Shown: positions 24,303 to 32,546, numbered from the stretch's first letter. The stretch: DNA of 51,331 bases from WLJO01 sp945889085 (GCA_945889085.1 CAMDBM010000022.1:1-51331); one strand, 5' to 3'. Translations and numbers: made by a program. The notes: generated by a model from the letters alone, not told the origin.

Positions 24303-25144
24303 CCGAGCCGACCACTCCCGCTGCCGGCTCGAACGCCGACTACCCCGACCAGCACGTGGTCGAGGTTTCCAGCGCCCAGGTAGACGGCATGCTCACCCCC
24401 GCTGAACAGGTTGAATCCCACGCAGACCACCGCGTCAGCGCACTCTCCGAACACTTCGAGTCGCTCCGCTCGCTCCTTGCACAGAACCCCGAGCCCCCGA
24501 GAGCACTGCGTGAGCAGCACCTCGCCGCTGCGCTCGACGCACTCGCGCCGGCGCCGGTTGCCTCCCTCGAGACAGCGCGAATCCGGCGGGCGAAGCGTCT
24601 CGCCCCCGCGCTGGCCGCGGCAGCCGCCATCGCAGCGCTCGGCATCGTGATCGGGTCCGTCGCCGGCCGCTCGTCCAACAACGAACCGGTCGCCGCGAAG
24701 AGCGCCGCCGAGATCACCGCAACCAACCGGACGGCAACGGATCAAACACCACAACCTGAGCCAACCCCGGTCACCGCCGAGGTTGGACCGAGCGACACCC
24801 GGCAGCTCGAACCAGCAGCAGTTGTGGCCAACTCGGATGCCGAGGACCCGGGTCCGACTGCGGATACAGCGAGCGCAGACAACACCGAGCAGATCCTCAC
24901 GGCCCGTTCCGCTGCGGAACTGCGCGGGATCGCGCTGGCGTTCGTTCAGCGTGGGGTAACCGACCGTGTCCCCCCGATGACGAACCCTTGCTCGGCCATC
25001 AACGGGGTTCCTGTGGCCCAAGTGCTCTGGATGGACCGCCGGTCACTGCTGTTCCTCGTCCCTTCCGCGGAGAACGCCGTCGGGGTGCTCGTGGTGAATC
25101 CTGAGACGTGCGATGTCGACGCACGTGCGTCGCTTACGGGCTGA
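24299..25144 (+). CDS. Putative anti-sigma factor, zinc-less, single-pass membrane protein
   Basis: The 281-residue protein overlaps the sigma-factor stop by 4 bases. A cytoplasmic N-terminal domain (about 18-75: VSSAQVDGMLTPAEQVESH, then RVSALSEHFESLRSLL) has the helix pattern of anti-sigma domains, but the usual HxxxCxxC zinc site is absent. One membrane helix lies at about 98-117. It is followed by a Thr/Glu/Ala-rich linker and an extracellular domain near 210-281 with two cysteines. Position and topology imply it holds the upstream sigma factor. The function is inferred from context rather than from a strong family match. Confidence 0.65.
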   Translation: MTEPTTPAAGSNADYPDQHVVEVSSAQVDGMLTPAEQVESHADHRVSALSEHFESLRSLLAQNPEPPRALREQHLAAALDALAPAPVASLETARIRRAKRLAPALAAAAAIAALGIVIGSVAGRSSNNEPVAAKSAAEITATNRTATDQTPQPEPTPVTAEVGPSDTRQLEPAAVVANSDAEDPGPTADTASADNTEQILTARSAAELRGIALAFVQRGVTDRVPPMTNPCSAINGVPVAQVLWMDRRSLLFLVPSAENAVGVLVVNPETCDVDARASLTG

Positions 25145-25169
25145 CGACGCACACGGTTAGGCTGGCCAC

Positions 25170-25655
25170 ATGGCCTTCAACCCACTCAATCCCGAGTGGC
25201 CCAAGCAAGCAGCAGACACCGTTGATCGATTCATTCAGATCGTTCGACGGAACCTGACGAACCGGGCCGTCAAAGTCACCAACGGCATTGTGTTCGGCAT
25301 TGTTGCCGCGTTTGCCGGTCTGGTTGCACTGGTACTCGCACTGATCGCCTCGATGCGGTCCGTGCAGACCTATCTCCTCTGGGACATGGGCACGGTTGCG
25401 GCGTGGATCGTTGGGATGCTCGCACTCGTCGCTGTGCTCATCGTTATCACGGGCCTCATCCGCTCGCGCAAGATGATCACGATCGCAGGATCGGTGACGC
25501 TCCTCTTCACCGGTGCGCGCTGGGCAATCTTCGCGGGCGACGCGAACATCGACCACAACACCTCGGTGTGGATCGCCGACATCGTTGTGGGTGCGCTGTT
25601 CGTTGCGTTCGGGTCGTTCCTGATGGCCAAGCGCCACGCCCCTGTAGAGAGCTGA
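25170..25655 (+). CDS. Four-helix membrane protein of unknown function
   Basis: The 161-residue protein has an amphipathic N-terminal stretch (NPEWPKQAADTVDRFIQIVR) and four hydrophobic segments at about 38-62, 74-97, 103-120 and 131-150. I recognise no family; the size recalls small actinobacterial holin-like or envelope proteins. It lies between the anti-sigma gene and trxB, with 3 bases before trxB, so it is probably in the same transcript. Mycobacteria have no gene at this place as far as I recall. Confidence 0.65.
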   Translation: MAFNPLNPEWPKQAADTVDRFIQIVRRNLTNRAVKVTNGIVFGIVAAFAGLVALVLALIASMRSVQTYLLWDMGTVAAWIVGMLALVAVLIVITGLIRSRKMITIAGSVTLLFTGARWAIFAGDANIDHNTSVWIADIVVGALFVAFGSFLMAKRHAPVES

Positions 25656-25658
25656 GCA

Positions 25659-26606
25659 ATGCCCGTACGCAACGTCATCATCATCGGATCCGGACCTGCG
25701 GGACTCACCGCCGCGATCTACACCGCCCGGGCCAACCTAGAACCCTTGGTCATCGAGGGCGAACCGTCGTCGACAAGCGATCAACCCGGCGGTCAGCTGA
25801 TGCTCACCACGGACATCGAGAACTTTCCCGGCTGGCCCACGGGGATCACCGGCCCGGAGTTGATGCAGAACATGCGTGAACAGGCCGCCCGCTTCGGTGC
25901 CGAGTACCTCACCGAGAAGGTCACCCGTGTGGACTTCTCGTCGCGCCCGTTCCGCGTCTGGGTGCGCGACACCGAGTATCAGGCAAACAGCATCATCGTC
26001 TCCACCGGTGCCCAGTCACTCATGCTCGGCCTCGAGGCCGAGCAGCGTCTGCTGTCGCACGGGTTGTCCACGTGTGCCACGTGTGACGGCTTCTTCTTCC
26101 GTGGCCACGAGATCGCCGTAGTGGGCGGCGGCGATACGGCGGTGGAGGAAGCAACGTTCCTCACCAAATTCGCTAGCAAGGTGATCCTCATTCATCGACG
26201 CGACACGCTGCGTGCGTCCAAGATCATGCGTGACCGCGCAGCAGCGAACCCGAAGATCGAGATGCTTTGGAACCACACGGTGGTTGACCTGCTCGGCGAG
26301 GAACGCCTCGAGGGCCTCGTTGCCGAGCACACCGAGACCGGCGTTCGCCAGACCCTCCCCGTCACCGGACTGTTCCTCGCGATCGGACACCGCCCGAACA
26401 CGGACCTGTTCACCGGGGTACTCGATGCCGACGAGAACGGCTATCTCATCACCCAGCCGAACTCGTCGTACACGAACGTCGACGGCGTGTTTGCTTGCGG
26501 AGACGTTCAGGACCACACATATCGACAGGCGATTACCGCTGCCGGGTCGGGTTGCATGGCCGCAATCGATGCCGAGAGATGGCTCGAGGGCCAACACTCC
26601 GCGTAA
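25659..26606 (+). CDS. trxB: Thioredoxin-disulfide reductase
   Basis: This FAD enzyme passes electrons from NADPH to thioredoxin. The 315-residue protein has the FAD-binding GSGPAGLTAAIYTARA at about 10-25, the redox-active CATC (Cys139 and Cys142) and the NADPH-binding GGGDTAVEEA at about 157. The C-terminal FAD block GVFACGDVQDHTYRQA is also present. It precedes trxA in the usual trxB-trxA-cwlM order near actinobacterial origins. A small hairpin lies in the 97-base gap before trxA. Confidence 0.97.
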   Translation: MPVRNVIIIGSGPAGLTAAIYTARANLEPLVIEGEPSSTSDQPGGQLMLTTDIENFPGWPTGITGPELMQNMREQAARFGAEYLTEKVTRVDFSSRPFRVWVRDTEYQANSIIVSTGAQSLMLGLEAEQRLLSHGLSTCATCDGFFFRGHEIAVVGGGDTAVEEATFLTKFASKVILIHRRDTLRASKIMRDRAAANPKIEMLWNHTVVDLLGEERLEGLVAEHTETGVRQTLPVTGLFLAIGHRPNTDLFTGVLDADENGYLITQPNSSYTNVDGVFACGDVQDHTYRQAITAAGSGCMAAIDAERWLEGQHSA

Positions 26607-26617
26607 GCGACCAAAAT

Positions 26618-26634
26618 CCGACCAATAGGGTCGG
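26618..26634 (+). other. Stem-loop in the trxB-trxA spacer
   Basis: CCGACC and GGTCGG form a 6-bp stem around a 5-base loop. No U-tract follows, so it is more likely an intercistronic stabilising or attenuating structure than a terminator. Confidence 0.3.
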
Positions 26635-26703
26635 GAATGTTCTCAGCAGGCCGAGCGTTGGTCCGACTACCATTACGTTTCTCATACGAAAGGAATTCCC
26701 GAA

Positions 26704-27039
26704 ATGTCTGACGGAATCCTCAATCTCTCGACTGCCACCTTCGACGAAACCGTCAAGTCTTTGGACAAGCCGGTACTCGTTGATTTCTGGGCTGAATGGT
26801 GCGGACCATGCAAGATGATCGCTCCGATCCTGGAGGAGTTGGCGAGGGAACAGCCCGGCATCCAAGTCGCCAAGGTGGACGTGGATACGAACCAAGAACT
26901 CGCCGCTCGATTCAACGTGATGAGCATTCCGACGCTCCTCGTGATTCAGGACGGGGAAATCAAGAAGCGCCTCGTCGGCGCGAAGGGCAAGAGCGCCTTG
27001 CTGGCGGACCTGCAGGAGTTCTTGACCCCTTCCCTCTGA
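26704..27039 (+). CDS. trxA: Thioredoxin
   Basis: The 111-residue disulfide reductase has WCGPC at residues 32-36 in the setting FWAEWCGPCKMIAPILEEL and the conserved cis-proline region MSIPTLLVIQDG. It is reduced by the TrxB encoded just upstream. The ATG has a good ribosome-binding site, AAAGGAA. The stop overlaps or abuts the start of the CwlM-like gene, which lies in the -1 frame. Confidence 0.97.
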   Translation: MSDGILNLSTATFDETVKSLDKPVLVDFWAEWCGPCKMIAPILEELAREQPGIQVAKVDVDTNQELAARFNVMSIPTLLVIQDGEIKKRLVGAKGKSALLADLQEFLTPSL

Positions 27040-28007
27040 TTCCTGGTCAGCGCGGCGAAGCCGTGCGGGATCTCCAGCGCAGGCTTTCCTACGTTGGCTT
27101 TGGCGCGTCGCCGGCAGAGATCGGTGCCTACTGCGAAGCCACCGAGGAATCGGTGGCGCGCTTTCAGGAGGCACGCGGATTGCGGCCGACCGGCGTGTGT
27201 GACGAGGAGACGTGGAACGCTTTGGTCGAGGCGGGCTGGGGTCTCGGTGACCGGTTGCTGAAACTCACCTCGCCGAACATGCGTGGCGACGACGTCACGG
27301 CATTGCAGGGGGAGTTGTGCCGCCTCGGGTTCGACGCGGGTCGTGTGGACGGGATCTTCGGGCCGCGCACAGCGAATGCGCTGCTCGAGTTCCAGCGCAG
27401 TTGCGGCATGCCGGGTGACGGGGTGTGCGGGCCCGAGACAATCCGGTCACTCGATCGACTCGGTCGCCAGTCCGGACAGGGGCCTGGGGTTTCCGCCCTG
27501 CGAGAAGCCGAACGCATCCGCTCGCTCCCACACTTCGTGGACTGCCGCATCGTGGTCGGCCAGTTCGGCGGTCTGAGCAGTCTCGCCAGGGCCATCGCCC
27601 GGACGGCCCGCGCCAAGGGCGCCGACGTCATCTTGGTCGACGAACCCGACGCGAATGCCCAGGCCGATGCGGCGAACCGGTTCCGCGCTCACGTGTACCT
27701 CGGCCTCGAGGCAGGCATCGAGCCGGTTTCGGAGTTCTTCTACTACCAAGTGCCCGCCTTCGAGTCGACAGCCGGACGTGCGCTCGCTGAGCAGTTGGCC
27801 CAAACGTTGCGGCCCCTGCTGCCGAGCACCCCGCGCGTCGAGGGGATTCGGCTCCCGCTTCTCCGTGAAACCCGGATGCCGGCCGTGCTGTGTCGGCTCG
27901 GGCCCGTTCGCTCCGTGGCGGACAATGCAAGCGCCCTCGCACAGGGCTGTGCACAAGCTGTGGAAATCTGGATCAATGCCAGCTTCCCTCCCTCAGCCAC
28001 CACTTGA
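27036..28007 (+). CDS. cwlM: CwlM-like protein: two peptidoglycan-binding repeats plus degenerate amidase domain
   Basis: Two PG_binding_1 repeats (GQRGEAVRDLQRRL at about 5-18, and RGDDVTALQGELCRLGFDAG near 88) precede an N-acetylmuramoyl-L-alanine-amidase (Amidase_3) fold. The amidase zinc and catalytic residues look lost: the GHGG block reads IVVGQFGG, the SxHxN block reads GLEAG, and the vElG block reads CRLG. There is no signal peptide. Mycobacterial CwlM is a cytoplasmic, PknB-phosphorylated activator of MurA, and a similar regulatory role is inferred. The start is uncertain: homology needs residues upstream of GTG 27063, but only CTG 27036 or ATT 27039, overlapping the trxA stop, are available. 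Confidence 0.8.
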   Translation: MIPGQRGEAVRDLQRRLSYVGFGASPAEIGAYCEATEESVARFQEARGLRPTGVCDEETWNALVEAGWGLGDRLLKLTSPNMRGDDVTALQGELCRLGFDAGRVDGIFGPRTANALLEFQRSCGMPGDGVCGPETIRSLDRLGRQSGQGPGVSALREAERIRSLPHFVDCRIVVGQFGGLSSLARAIARTARAKGADVILVDEPDANAQADAANRFRAHVYLGLEAGIEPVSEFFYYQVPAFESTAGRALAEQLAQTLRPLLPSTPRVEGIRLPLLRETRMPAVLCRLGPVRSVADNASALAQGCAQAVEIWINASFPPSATT

Positions 28008-28044
28008 TGGTTTATCCACAGGGTTTTCCACATCATGTGGACGT
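27948..28044. promoter_or_regulatory. DnaA-box cluster at the cwlM / parB convergent junction
   Basis: A perfect TTATCCACA lies at 28012-28020, followed by TTTTCCACA at 28024-28032. TGTGGACGT at 28036 and weaker TGTGGAAAT (27959) and TGTGCACAA (27948) sites flank them, the last two inside the end of cwlM. The spacer 28008-28111 has no gene. Such a cluster 7 kb from the dnaA-dnaN spacer could titrate DnaA or be an auxiliary part of the origin. Confidence 0.55.
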
Positions 28045-28111
28045 TGAGAGTTCCATCCTGATGCACCCTGCAACGAACCACATCTGACCTGCTCAGCAGG
28101 GGTATGGGTAC

Positions 28112-29005
28112 TTACTCGTACGAGGCGGGGCTGACGATCTGCCGGTAAATCCGGTCAAGATCGGCAAGATCGGCGAAGTCGATCACGAGCTTGCCTGGGC
28201 TCGAACCCACAGCGACCGCCACCGAGGTCGCCAAGTAATCCCCAAGCAGTTGCTCCACCTCGAGCACCGCCGGAGGCCGAAGTCGCTCTCGGGCGACCTT
28301 CTTCGCCGGGGTCTCGTTGCCCCCCGAGGGTTGGCCATTCTCGCGTTCGCGCACTGCCTGCTCGACCGACCGCACCGACCAGTCTTCTTGGGCAGCGCGA
28401 AGGGCGAGGCCTTCCTGAAAACGGAGGTCGTTCGTGCCGAGCAACGCTCTTGCGTGTCCGGCCGAGAGCCGACCATCAGCGAGCAGTTCTTGAATCTTGG
28501 GCGGTAACTGAAGAAGCCTCAAGGTATTCGTGATGGACGTACGGCCCTTGCCGAGACGCTCGGCCAACTTCTCGTGGGTGTAGGAGAACTCCTCGATGAG
28601 TTGCTGGTAGGCCGAGGCCTCCTCCAGCGGCGTGAGATCCTCCCGATGGAGGTTCTCGACAATTGCCTGCTCGATGGATTCGAGATCCGTCGACATGCGG
28701 ATCACTGCAGGAATTCGCTGCAACCCCGCCATTCGGGCAGCCCGCCAACGCCGTTCCCCGGCGATCAATTGGTAACTGTCGCCCGCCAGCCGACGCACGA
28801 GGATGGGCTGCAGTACCCCCAGTTCCCGAATCGACTCCGACAGGTCAGCGAGCGTCGCTTCGTCGAAGTGGACCCGGGGCTGATTCGGATTCGGTACTAC
28901 CGAGTCGAGCAGGATCTCGTCGAGCTCGCTGTCGTTCGCATACGCCTCATACGCCTTGTTGAAGACGCCGGCCAGACCTTTACCGGTTCCTGGGCGAGGT
29001 GCCAC
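28112..29005 (-). CDS. parB: Chromosome-partitioning protein ParB
   Basis: The 297-residue CTP-dependent DNA clamp loads at parS and spreads. The N-terminal CTPase domain includes LGVLQPILVRR and the motif GERRWRAA, with ENLHREDLTPLEEA after it. The central helix-turn-helix (THEKLAERLGKGRTSITNTL) reads parS, and a short C-terminal dimerisation domain ends ...YRQIVSPASYE. The GTG at 29005 is chosen because AAGGAGG lies 6-7 bases upstream; this overlaps the parA end by 26 bases. The ParA-interacting N-terminal motif is represented by GKGLAGVF. Confidence 0.95.
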   Translation of the reverse strand: MAPRPGTGKGLAGVFNKAYEAYANDSELDEILLDSVVPNPNQPRVHFDEATLADLSESIRELGVLQPILVRRLAGDSYQLIAGERRWRAARMAGLQRIPAVIRMSTDLESIEQAIVENLHREDLTPLEEASAYQQLIEEFSYTHEKLAERLGKGRTSITNTLRLLQLPPKIQELLADGRLSAGHARALLGTNDLRFQEGLALRAAQEDWSVRSVEQAVRERENGQPSGGNETPAKKVARERLRPPAVLEVEQLLGDYLATSVAVAVGSSPGKLVIDFADLADLDRIYRQIVSPASYE

Positions 29006-29801
29006 CGCTGACCTCCTTGGCGAGTTCCCGGTACGCAATGGCGCCGCGAGAGGACGAGTCGAACAGGATGATCGGCTGGCCGAGCTCGGGTGCCTCCGAC
29101 AAGCGGACGGTTCGAGGCACCACGGTCTTGCACACCTTGTCCCCGAAGTTCTCGCGAACCACCTCAATCACCCGATCTGCCAGGTTGGTTCGAGCGTCAT
29201 ACATCACGCAGACCACCGTGGACAGTTCCAGAGAACGGTTCAGCTTCTTTCGAACCTTCTCGAGTGTGACCAGCAACTGGCCAGTGCCTTCGAGGGCGTA
29301 ATACTCACACTGGATCGGGATCAGCACTTCCTGCGCTGCGGCAAGGCCGTTCGTGGTCAACAGACCGAGCGAGGGCGGGCAGTCAATCAGCACGAAGTCG
29401 TAATCAAGTTTCGAGCGTTCGAAGGCCGCCCGGAGATACAGCTCGGCGGCGAAACCGGAACGAAGCTCCACCTCGGCGGCGGCCAAATCAAGGCTGGCGG
29501 GAACGATGAACAGATTGGGCACGTCGGTGGGAAACGTCGCCTCCTCCATCGGGAGTTCGTCGTCGATAAGGACGTGATACATCGACGTCTCCCGGCGGCG
29601 CTCCTCCGTGATACCGACCCCCGTTGACGCATTGCCCTGGGGATCGAGATCCACGATGAGCGTGCGGTATCCGAGTTCTGCCAGACAGGCTCCGAGGTTG
29701 ACCACCGTGGTGGTCTTACCCACTCCACCCTTCTGATTCGCCACCGCGATCACTCGCGGCAACGGCCGGGGGCCTGTGTTGCCGGGGATTTGGTCGCTCA
29801 T
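28980..29801 (-). CDS. parA: Chromosome-partitioning ATPase ParA
   Basis: The 273-residue Walker-type ATPase forms the gradient that moves ParB-parS complexes. It has the deviant Walker A KGGVGKTTT with the signature lysine (about 23-31), DLDPQGNAS (switch region) and the Walker B-like VLIDCPPSLG. The short N-terminus is typical of chromosomal ParA (Soj). It sits between rsmG and parB; two parS palindromes lie 129 and 163 bases upstream of its start. Confidence 0.97.
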   Translation of the reverse strand: MSDQIPGNTGPRPLPRVIAVANQKGGVGKTTTVVNLGACLAELGYRTLIVDLDPQGNASTGVGITEERRRETSMYHVLIDDELPMEEATFPTDVPNLFIVPASLDLAAAEVELRSGFAAELYLRAAFERSKLDYDFVLIDCPPSLGLLTTNGLAAAQEVLIPIQCEYYALEGTGQLLVTLEKVRKKLNRSLELSTVVCVMYDARTNLADRVIEVVRENFGDKVCKTVVPRTVRLSEAPELGQPIILFDSSSRGAIAYRELAKEVSGGTSPRNR

Positions 29802-29929
29802 GTCTCGCTGCTTTCCGGTCGGCTACATCATTGTCACCGGAGGACCCCGGTGCAACAGGAGGATACTTGTCGGTCCGGGTGGGTCCAAGTAGGTCAGCCG
29901 ACCCATCTTTGTCCTGTATGCGAGGGTTT

Positions 29930-29945
29930 TGTTCCACGTGGAACA
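29930..29945. other. parS: parS centromere site 1
   Basis: TGTTCCACGTGGAACA is a perfect 16-bp palindrome of the parS type (consensus TGTTNCACGTGAAACA, with the GTTCCACGTGGAAC variant known in other bacteria). It lies between parA and rsmG, 3.6 kb from dnaA, where ParB is expected to nucleate. Confidence 0.9.
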
Positions 29946-29963
29946 ACCGCAGCGAGGGGCAAA

Positions 29964-29979
29964 GGTTCCACGTGGAACA
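29964..29979. other. parS: parS centromere site 2
   Basis: GGTTCCACGTGGAACA repeats site 1 with one mismatch at the outermost base. The two sites are 34 bases apart centre to centre, about three helical turns. Confidence 0.88.
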
Positions 29980-29989
29980 ACCGCTGTGG

Positions 29990-30583
29990 CTACTGCGGCC
30001 CACGGTCAAAGACTGCAGGAACCCGCCGCCGACGTGGAAAGACCGACGGGCAATCTCCCGCCTCCACCACCATCAGACCGGCCTCGCGTCGCCGGACGCT
30101 GGCCCCGAGACGGGCCAGCCCATCGTCGGGCCACGCCTCCCCAGCACCGGCCACACTCACCACCAGGATTCCACCCGGCCGTACCAACGGAAGCACCAAT
30201 TCAGCGACTTCTGCGGGCGATGCCACCCCTCGAGCCGTCGCCGCATCAAAGGCGCCGCGCCACACCGGGTCCTGACCCAATGTCTCCAGGTCCGCGAGAA
30301 CCACCCGGGCTCTGTCCATGGCGCCGAGGGCCCGAACCGCCCGTCTCAAGACGTCACAGGATCGTTCCTTGCGATCCACGAGCGTCACATCGATGTCGGG
30401 GCGATCGGCCAGAACAACCAACCCGGGCAACCCTCCCCCGGACCCGACGTCCACCAGCCGACGTACATCGGGCGGCAACGCCTCGACAAATGAACGCGCC
30501 TGACCAATGGCGGTTCCCAGATCTCCGGGGCCAATCAGCCCAATCCGCTGAGATTCAGCGAGAAGTAGCTCGAGTGGACCCAT
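29990..30583 (-). CDS. rsmG: 16S rRNA (guanine-N7) methyltransferase RsmG (GidB)
   Basis: The 197-residue SAM-dependent enzyme methylates N7 of a guanine in the 530 loop of 16S rRNA. It has the SAM motif VDVGSGGGLPGLVVL at about 44-58 and the DVTLVDRKERSCDVL block; the GlyxGly-rich loop followed by P-G-L is the RsmG hallmark. It is flanked by jag and parA as in most bacteria. Loss of this enzyme gives low-level streptomycin resistance in other species. The 3' end stops 11 bases short of parS site 2. Confidence 0.95.
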   Translation of the reverse strand: MGPLELLLAESQRIGLIGPGDLGTAIGQARSFVEALPPDVRRLVDVGSGGGLPGLVVLADRPDIDVTLVDRKERSCDVLRRAVRALGAMDRARVVLADLETLGQDPVWRGAFDAATARGVASPAEVAELVLPLVRPGGILVVSVAGAGEAWPDDGLARLGASVRRREAGLMVVEAGDCPSVFPRRRRVPAVFDRGPQ

Positions 30584-30621
30584 GGCAGGGTGGTTCTCAG
30601 CGTTTCGGGGAGCGGAACCGC

Positions 30622-31473
30622 TCAGTTCGCGGACGATACCGGAGCGATCACCACGCGACGCTGCGGATCTTCGCCTTCCGAACGGGTCTCCACGTCCGAG
30701 CGGATCGACAGCGCATCGTGAATGACTTTGCGGTCGGCCGAAGGCATCGGCTCGAGCACGCGCTCCTCACCAGTGGATGCCACTTCGTCGGCCTGCTCCA
30801 TCGCAAACCGGGCGAGAGCCGCTTGGCGCTTCTCTCGGTAGCCGCTGATGTCTAGGCGCAGGCGAGTGGTGTGATCGCCAATTCGGCGCTGGGCAGCCAC
30901 GCGAACAAGGTCCTGCACAGCGAGCAAGGTCGTGCCCCGGGGCCCGATGAGCACTCCGAGGTTCTCCCCATCAACATCTACCTCAATGTCCTCGCCGTCG
31001 TGGCGCACCGCTGTGGTGCCTTCGAGGCCGAGCGCGCCGAGCAACCCGTGAATGAACTTCTCGGCCTCTGCGGCCACTGCTTCCACGGTCGGGGTGTTGT
31101 TGGCGTCGTTCACTGGTTCCTCCGTTTTCTTGGCGGGCTTGCGAGCGGCCGGTTTTGCGGCACGCGGCTTGGGGGTCGGCGCAGGGGCCTCGACGGCTTC
31201 GGTGTCAGCCTCAGCTGCCACGGTCGCCTCATCGGTCTGATCCGGCTTATCTGCACCCTTCCGGCGTCGATCGCGTCGCTCCACCTTCGGCCGAGGCTTG
31301 GTCGGGCGCACGCGTGCGCGTACGCGGGCCTCACCGCGGGTACGCCCGAACAACCCCGGACGGGGCTCCTCAAGCACCTCGAACTCGGCATCGTCCACGG
31401 CTACGCCGAGTTGGTCGAGGGCAAGTTCTTTGGCTTCTTCAATGGTCTTGGCGGTGGTCTCTACCCACTCCAT
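30622..31473 (-). CDS. jag: Jag/KhpB-type RNA-binding protein (Jag-N, KH, R3H)
   Basis: The 283-residue protein has an N-terminal Jag domain (MEWVETTAKTIEEAKELAL, then VLEEPRPGLFG). A low-complexity basic and Ala/Pro/Glu-rich linker (about 60-125) and a KH domain with the GxxG loop GPRG follow at about 185. An R3H domain with its R-x-x-x-H (SADRKVIHDAL) lies near 250. Jag/KhpB proteins bind RNA and in Gram-positives influence elongation and division. Start at ATG 31473; the longer open frame upstream is the yidC tail region and is not Jag-like. It follows yidC by 28 bases. Confidence 0.93.
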   Translation of the reverse strand: MEWVETTAKTIEEAKELALDQLGVAVDDAEFEVLEEPRPGLFGRTRGEARVRARVRPTKPRPKVERRDRRRKGADKPDQTDEATVAAEADTEAVEAPAPTPKPRAAKPAARKPAKKTEEPVNDANNTPTVEAVAAEAEKFIHGLLGALGLEGTTAVRHDGEDIEVDVDGENLGVLIGPRGTTLLAVQDLVRVAAQRRIGDHTTRLRLDISGYREKRQAALARFAMEQADEVASTGEERVLEPMPSADRKVIHDALSIRSDVETRSEGEDPQRRVVIAPVSSAN

Positions 31474-31501
31474 ACAACTGTTTCCGTCTCTTGGGGCCGA
31501 G

Positions 31502-32539
31502 TCAGGACTGCGGCTTGTTCGGTTTGGTGGGCTTGTTCGGCTTCGTGGGCCGATTCGGCGACGTAGGGCGCTGAGCAGTGGGCTGATTACGCCCACCGGC
31601 GGAGCCAGGACGGCCTCCTGTCGCCGGGCGCCCCTTCGGAGCGTTCTTCGGAGCGTTCTTCGCAGCACCTTGGCGCTGCCCGCCGGTTCCCTTGGCGCGG
31701 TCCGCTGTCTTTGCCGACTTGTCTGCCTTGAACATCTCTCGGGCCGCAACGCCCGCAGCCTGCGCTTGCTGACCAAGCGAACCCTCGCCGCCGTAGAAGC
31801 GACGAGTCACGTACTGCTGTTGCACGATGCGCAGCACCGTCTGGAACAGGTAGTAGATGACGAGTCCGATCGGGAAGAAGATCTGGAAGATCGCAAAGCC
31901 CACCGGCAGGTACTGCATGAGCTTTTGCTGGCCGGCAGACATGGTTGGTGACACAGCGCGGTTCGCGACCATACGCTGCTGCACCCAATAGAGGAAGGCC
32001 AGTAGAACCACGAAGAGGATGTACAGAACACCCTTACCAGGGCTTTCCTTGAACATGTCCGACGGTTTCTTTGCGAGGTTGAGGCCCCACGAGAGCATCT
32101 CTTTCGACTTGCTCAAGTCTTGATACAACGTTGAGGTTTTGCTGATGTGCTTGGGGAGGAAGAACCCCGTCTTCGGATCGGTCTTGTCAGTGAGGCCGCG
32201 CAGCAGTTGGTACATGCCGATGAACACCGGCATCTGCAGCAACAGCGGGAAACAACTCGCCAGCGGATTGACCTTGTGCTCCTGGTAGAGCTTCATCATC
32301 TCTTCGTTGAGTTTCTGACGATCACCGCGATGCTGGGTCTGCAAACGCTTCAGCTCGGGCTGAATCCGCTGCATCTCGAGCATGCTCTTGGTGCTCTTGA
32401 GCGTGAGCGGCGTAGTGATCAGCATCACCACCAAGGTGATGAGGATGATCGAGAACGCGTAACTGCCCGTCAGCGAATAGAACTGCGTAAACGGCCAAGC
32501 GAAGATGTTGGCCAACGGATCAAAGATGGACGCGAGCAC
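31502..32539 (-). CDS. yidC: Membrane protein insertase YidC
   Basis: The 345-residue Oxa1-family insertase places proteins in the membrane with or without Sec. Core helices are FSIILITLVVMLITTPLTL (about 28-46), LLLQMPVFIGMYQLLRGL (about 98-115), VLYILFVVLLAFLYWVQQR (about 170) and a final pair near 210-245. Residue Arg-containing cytoplasmic coiled segments (STKSMLEMQRIQPELKRLQ) sit between helices 1 and 2. The C-terminal tail is basic, Ala/Gly/Pro-rich and ends in PTKPNKP repeats, suited to ribosome contact. It begins at GTG 32539, 7 bases after the yidD stop. Confidence 0.95.
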   Translation of the reverse strand: MLASIFDPLANIFAWPFTQFYSLTGSYAFSIILITLVVMLITTPLTLKSTKSMLEMQRIQPELKRLQTQHRGDRQKLNEEMMKLYQEHKVNPLASCFPLLLQMPVFIGMYQLLRGLTDKTDPKTGFFLPKHISKTSTLYQDLSKSKEMLSWGLNLAKKPSDMFKESPGKGVLYILFVVLLAFLYWVQQRMVANRAVSPTMSAGQQKLMQYLPVGFAIFQIFFPIGLVIYYLFQTVLRIVQQQYVTRRFYGGEGSLGQQAQAAGVAAREMFKADKSAKTADRAKGTGGQRQGAAKNAPKNAPKGRPATGGRPGSAGGRNQPTAQRPTSPNRPTKPNKPTKPNKPQS

Positions 32540-32546
32540 CGGGGCG

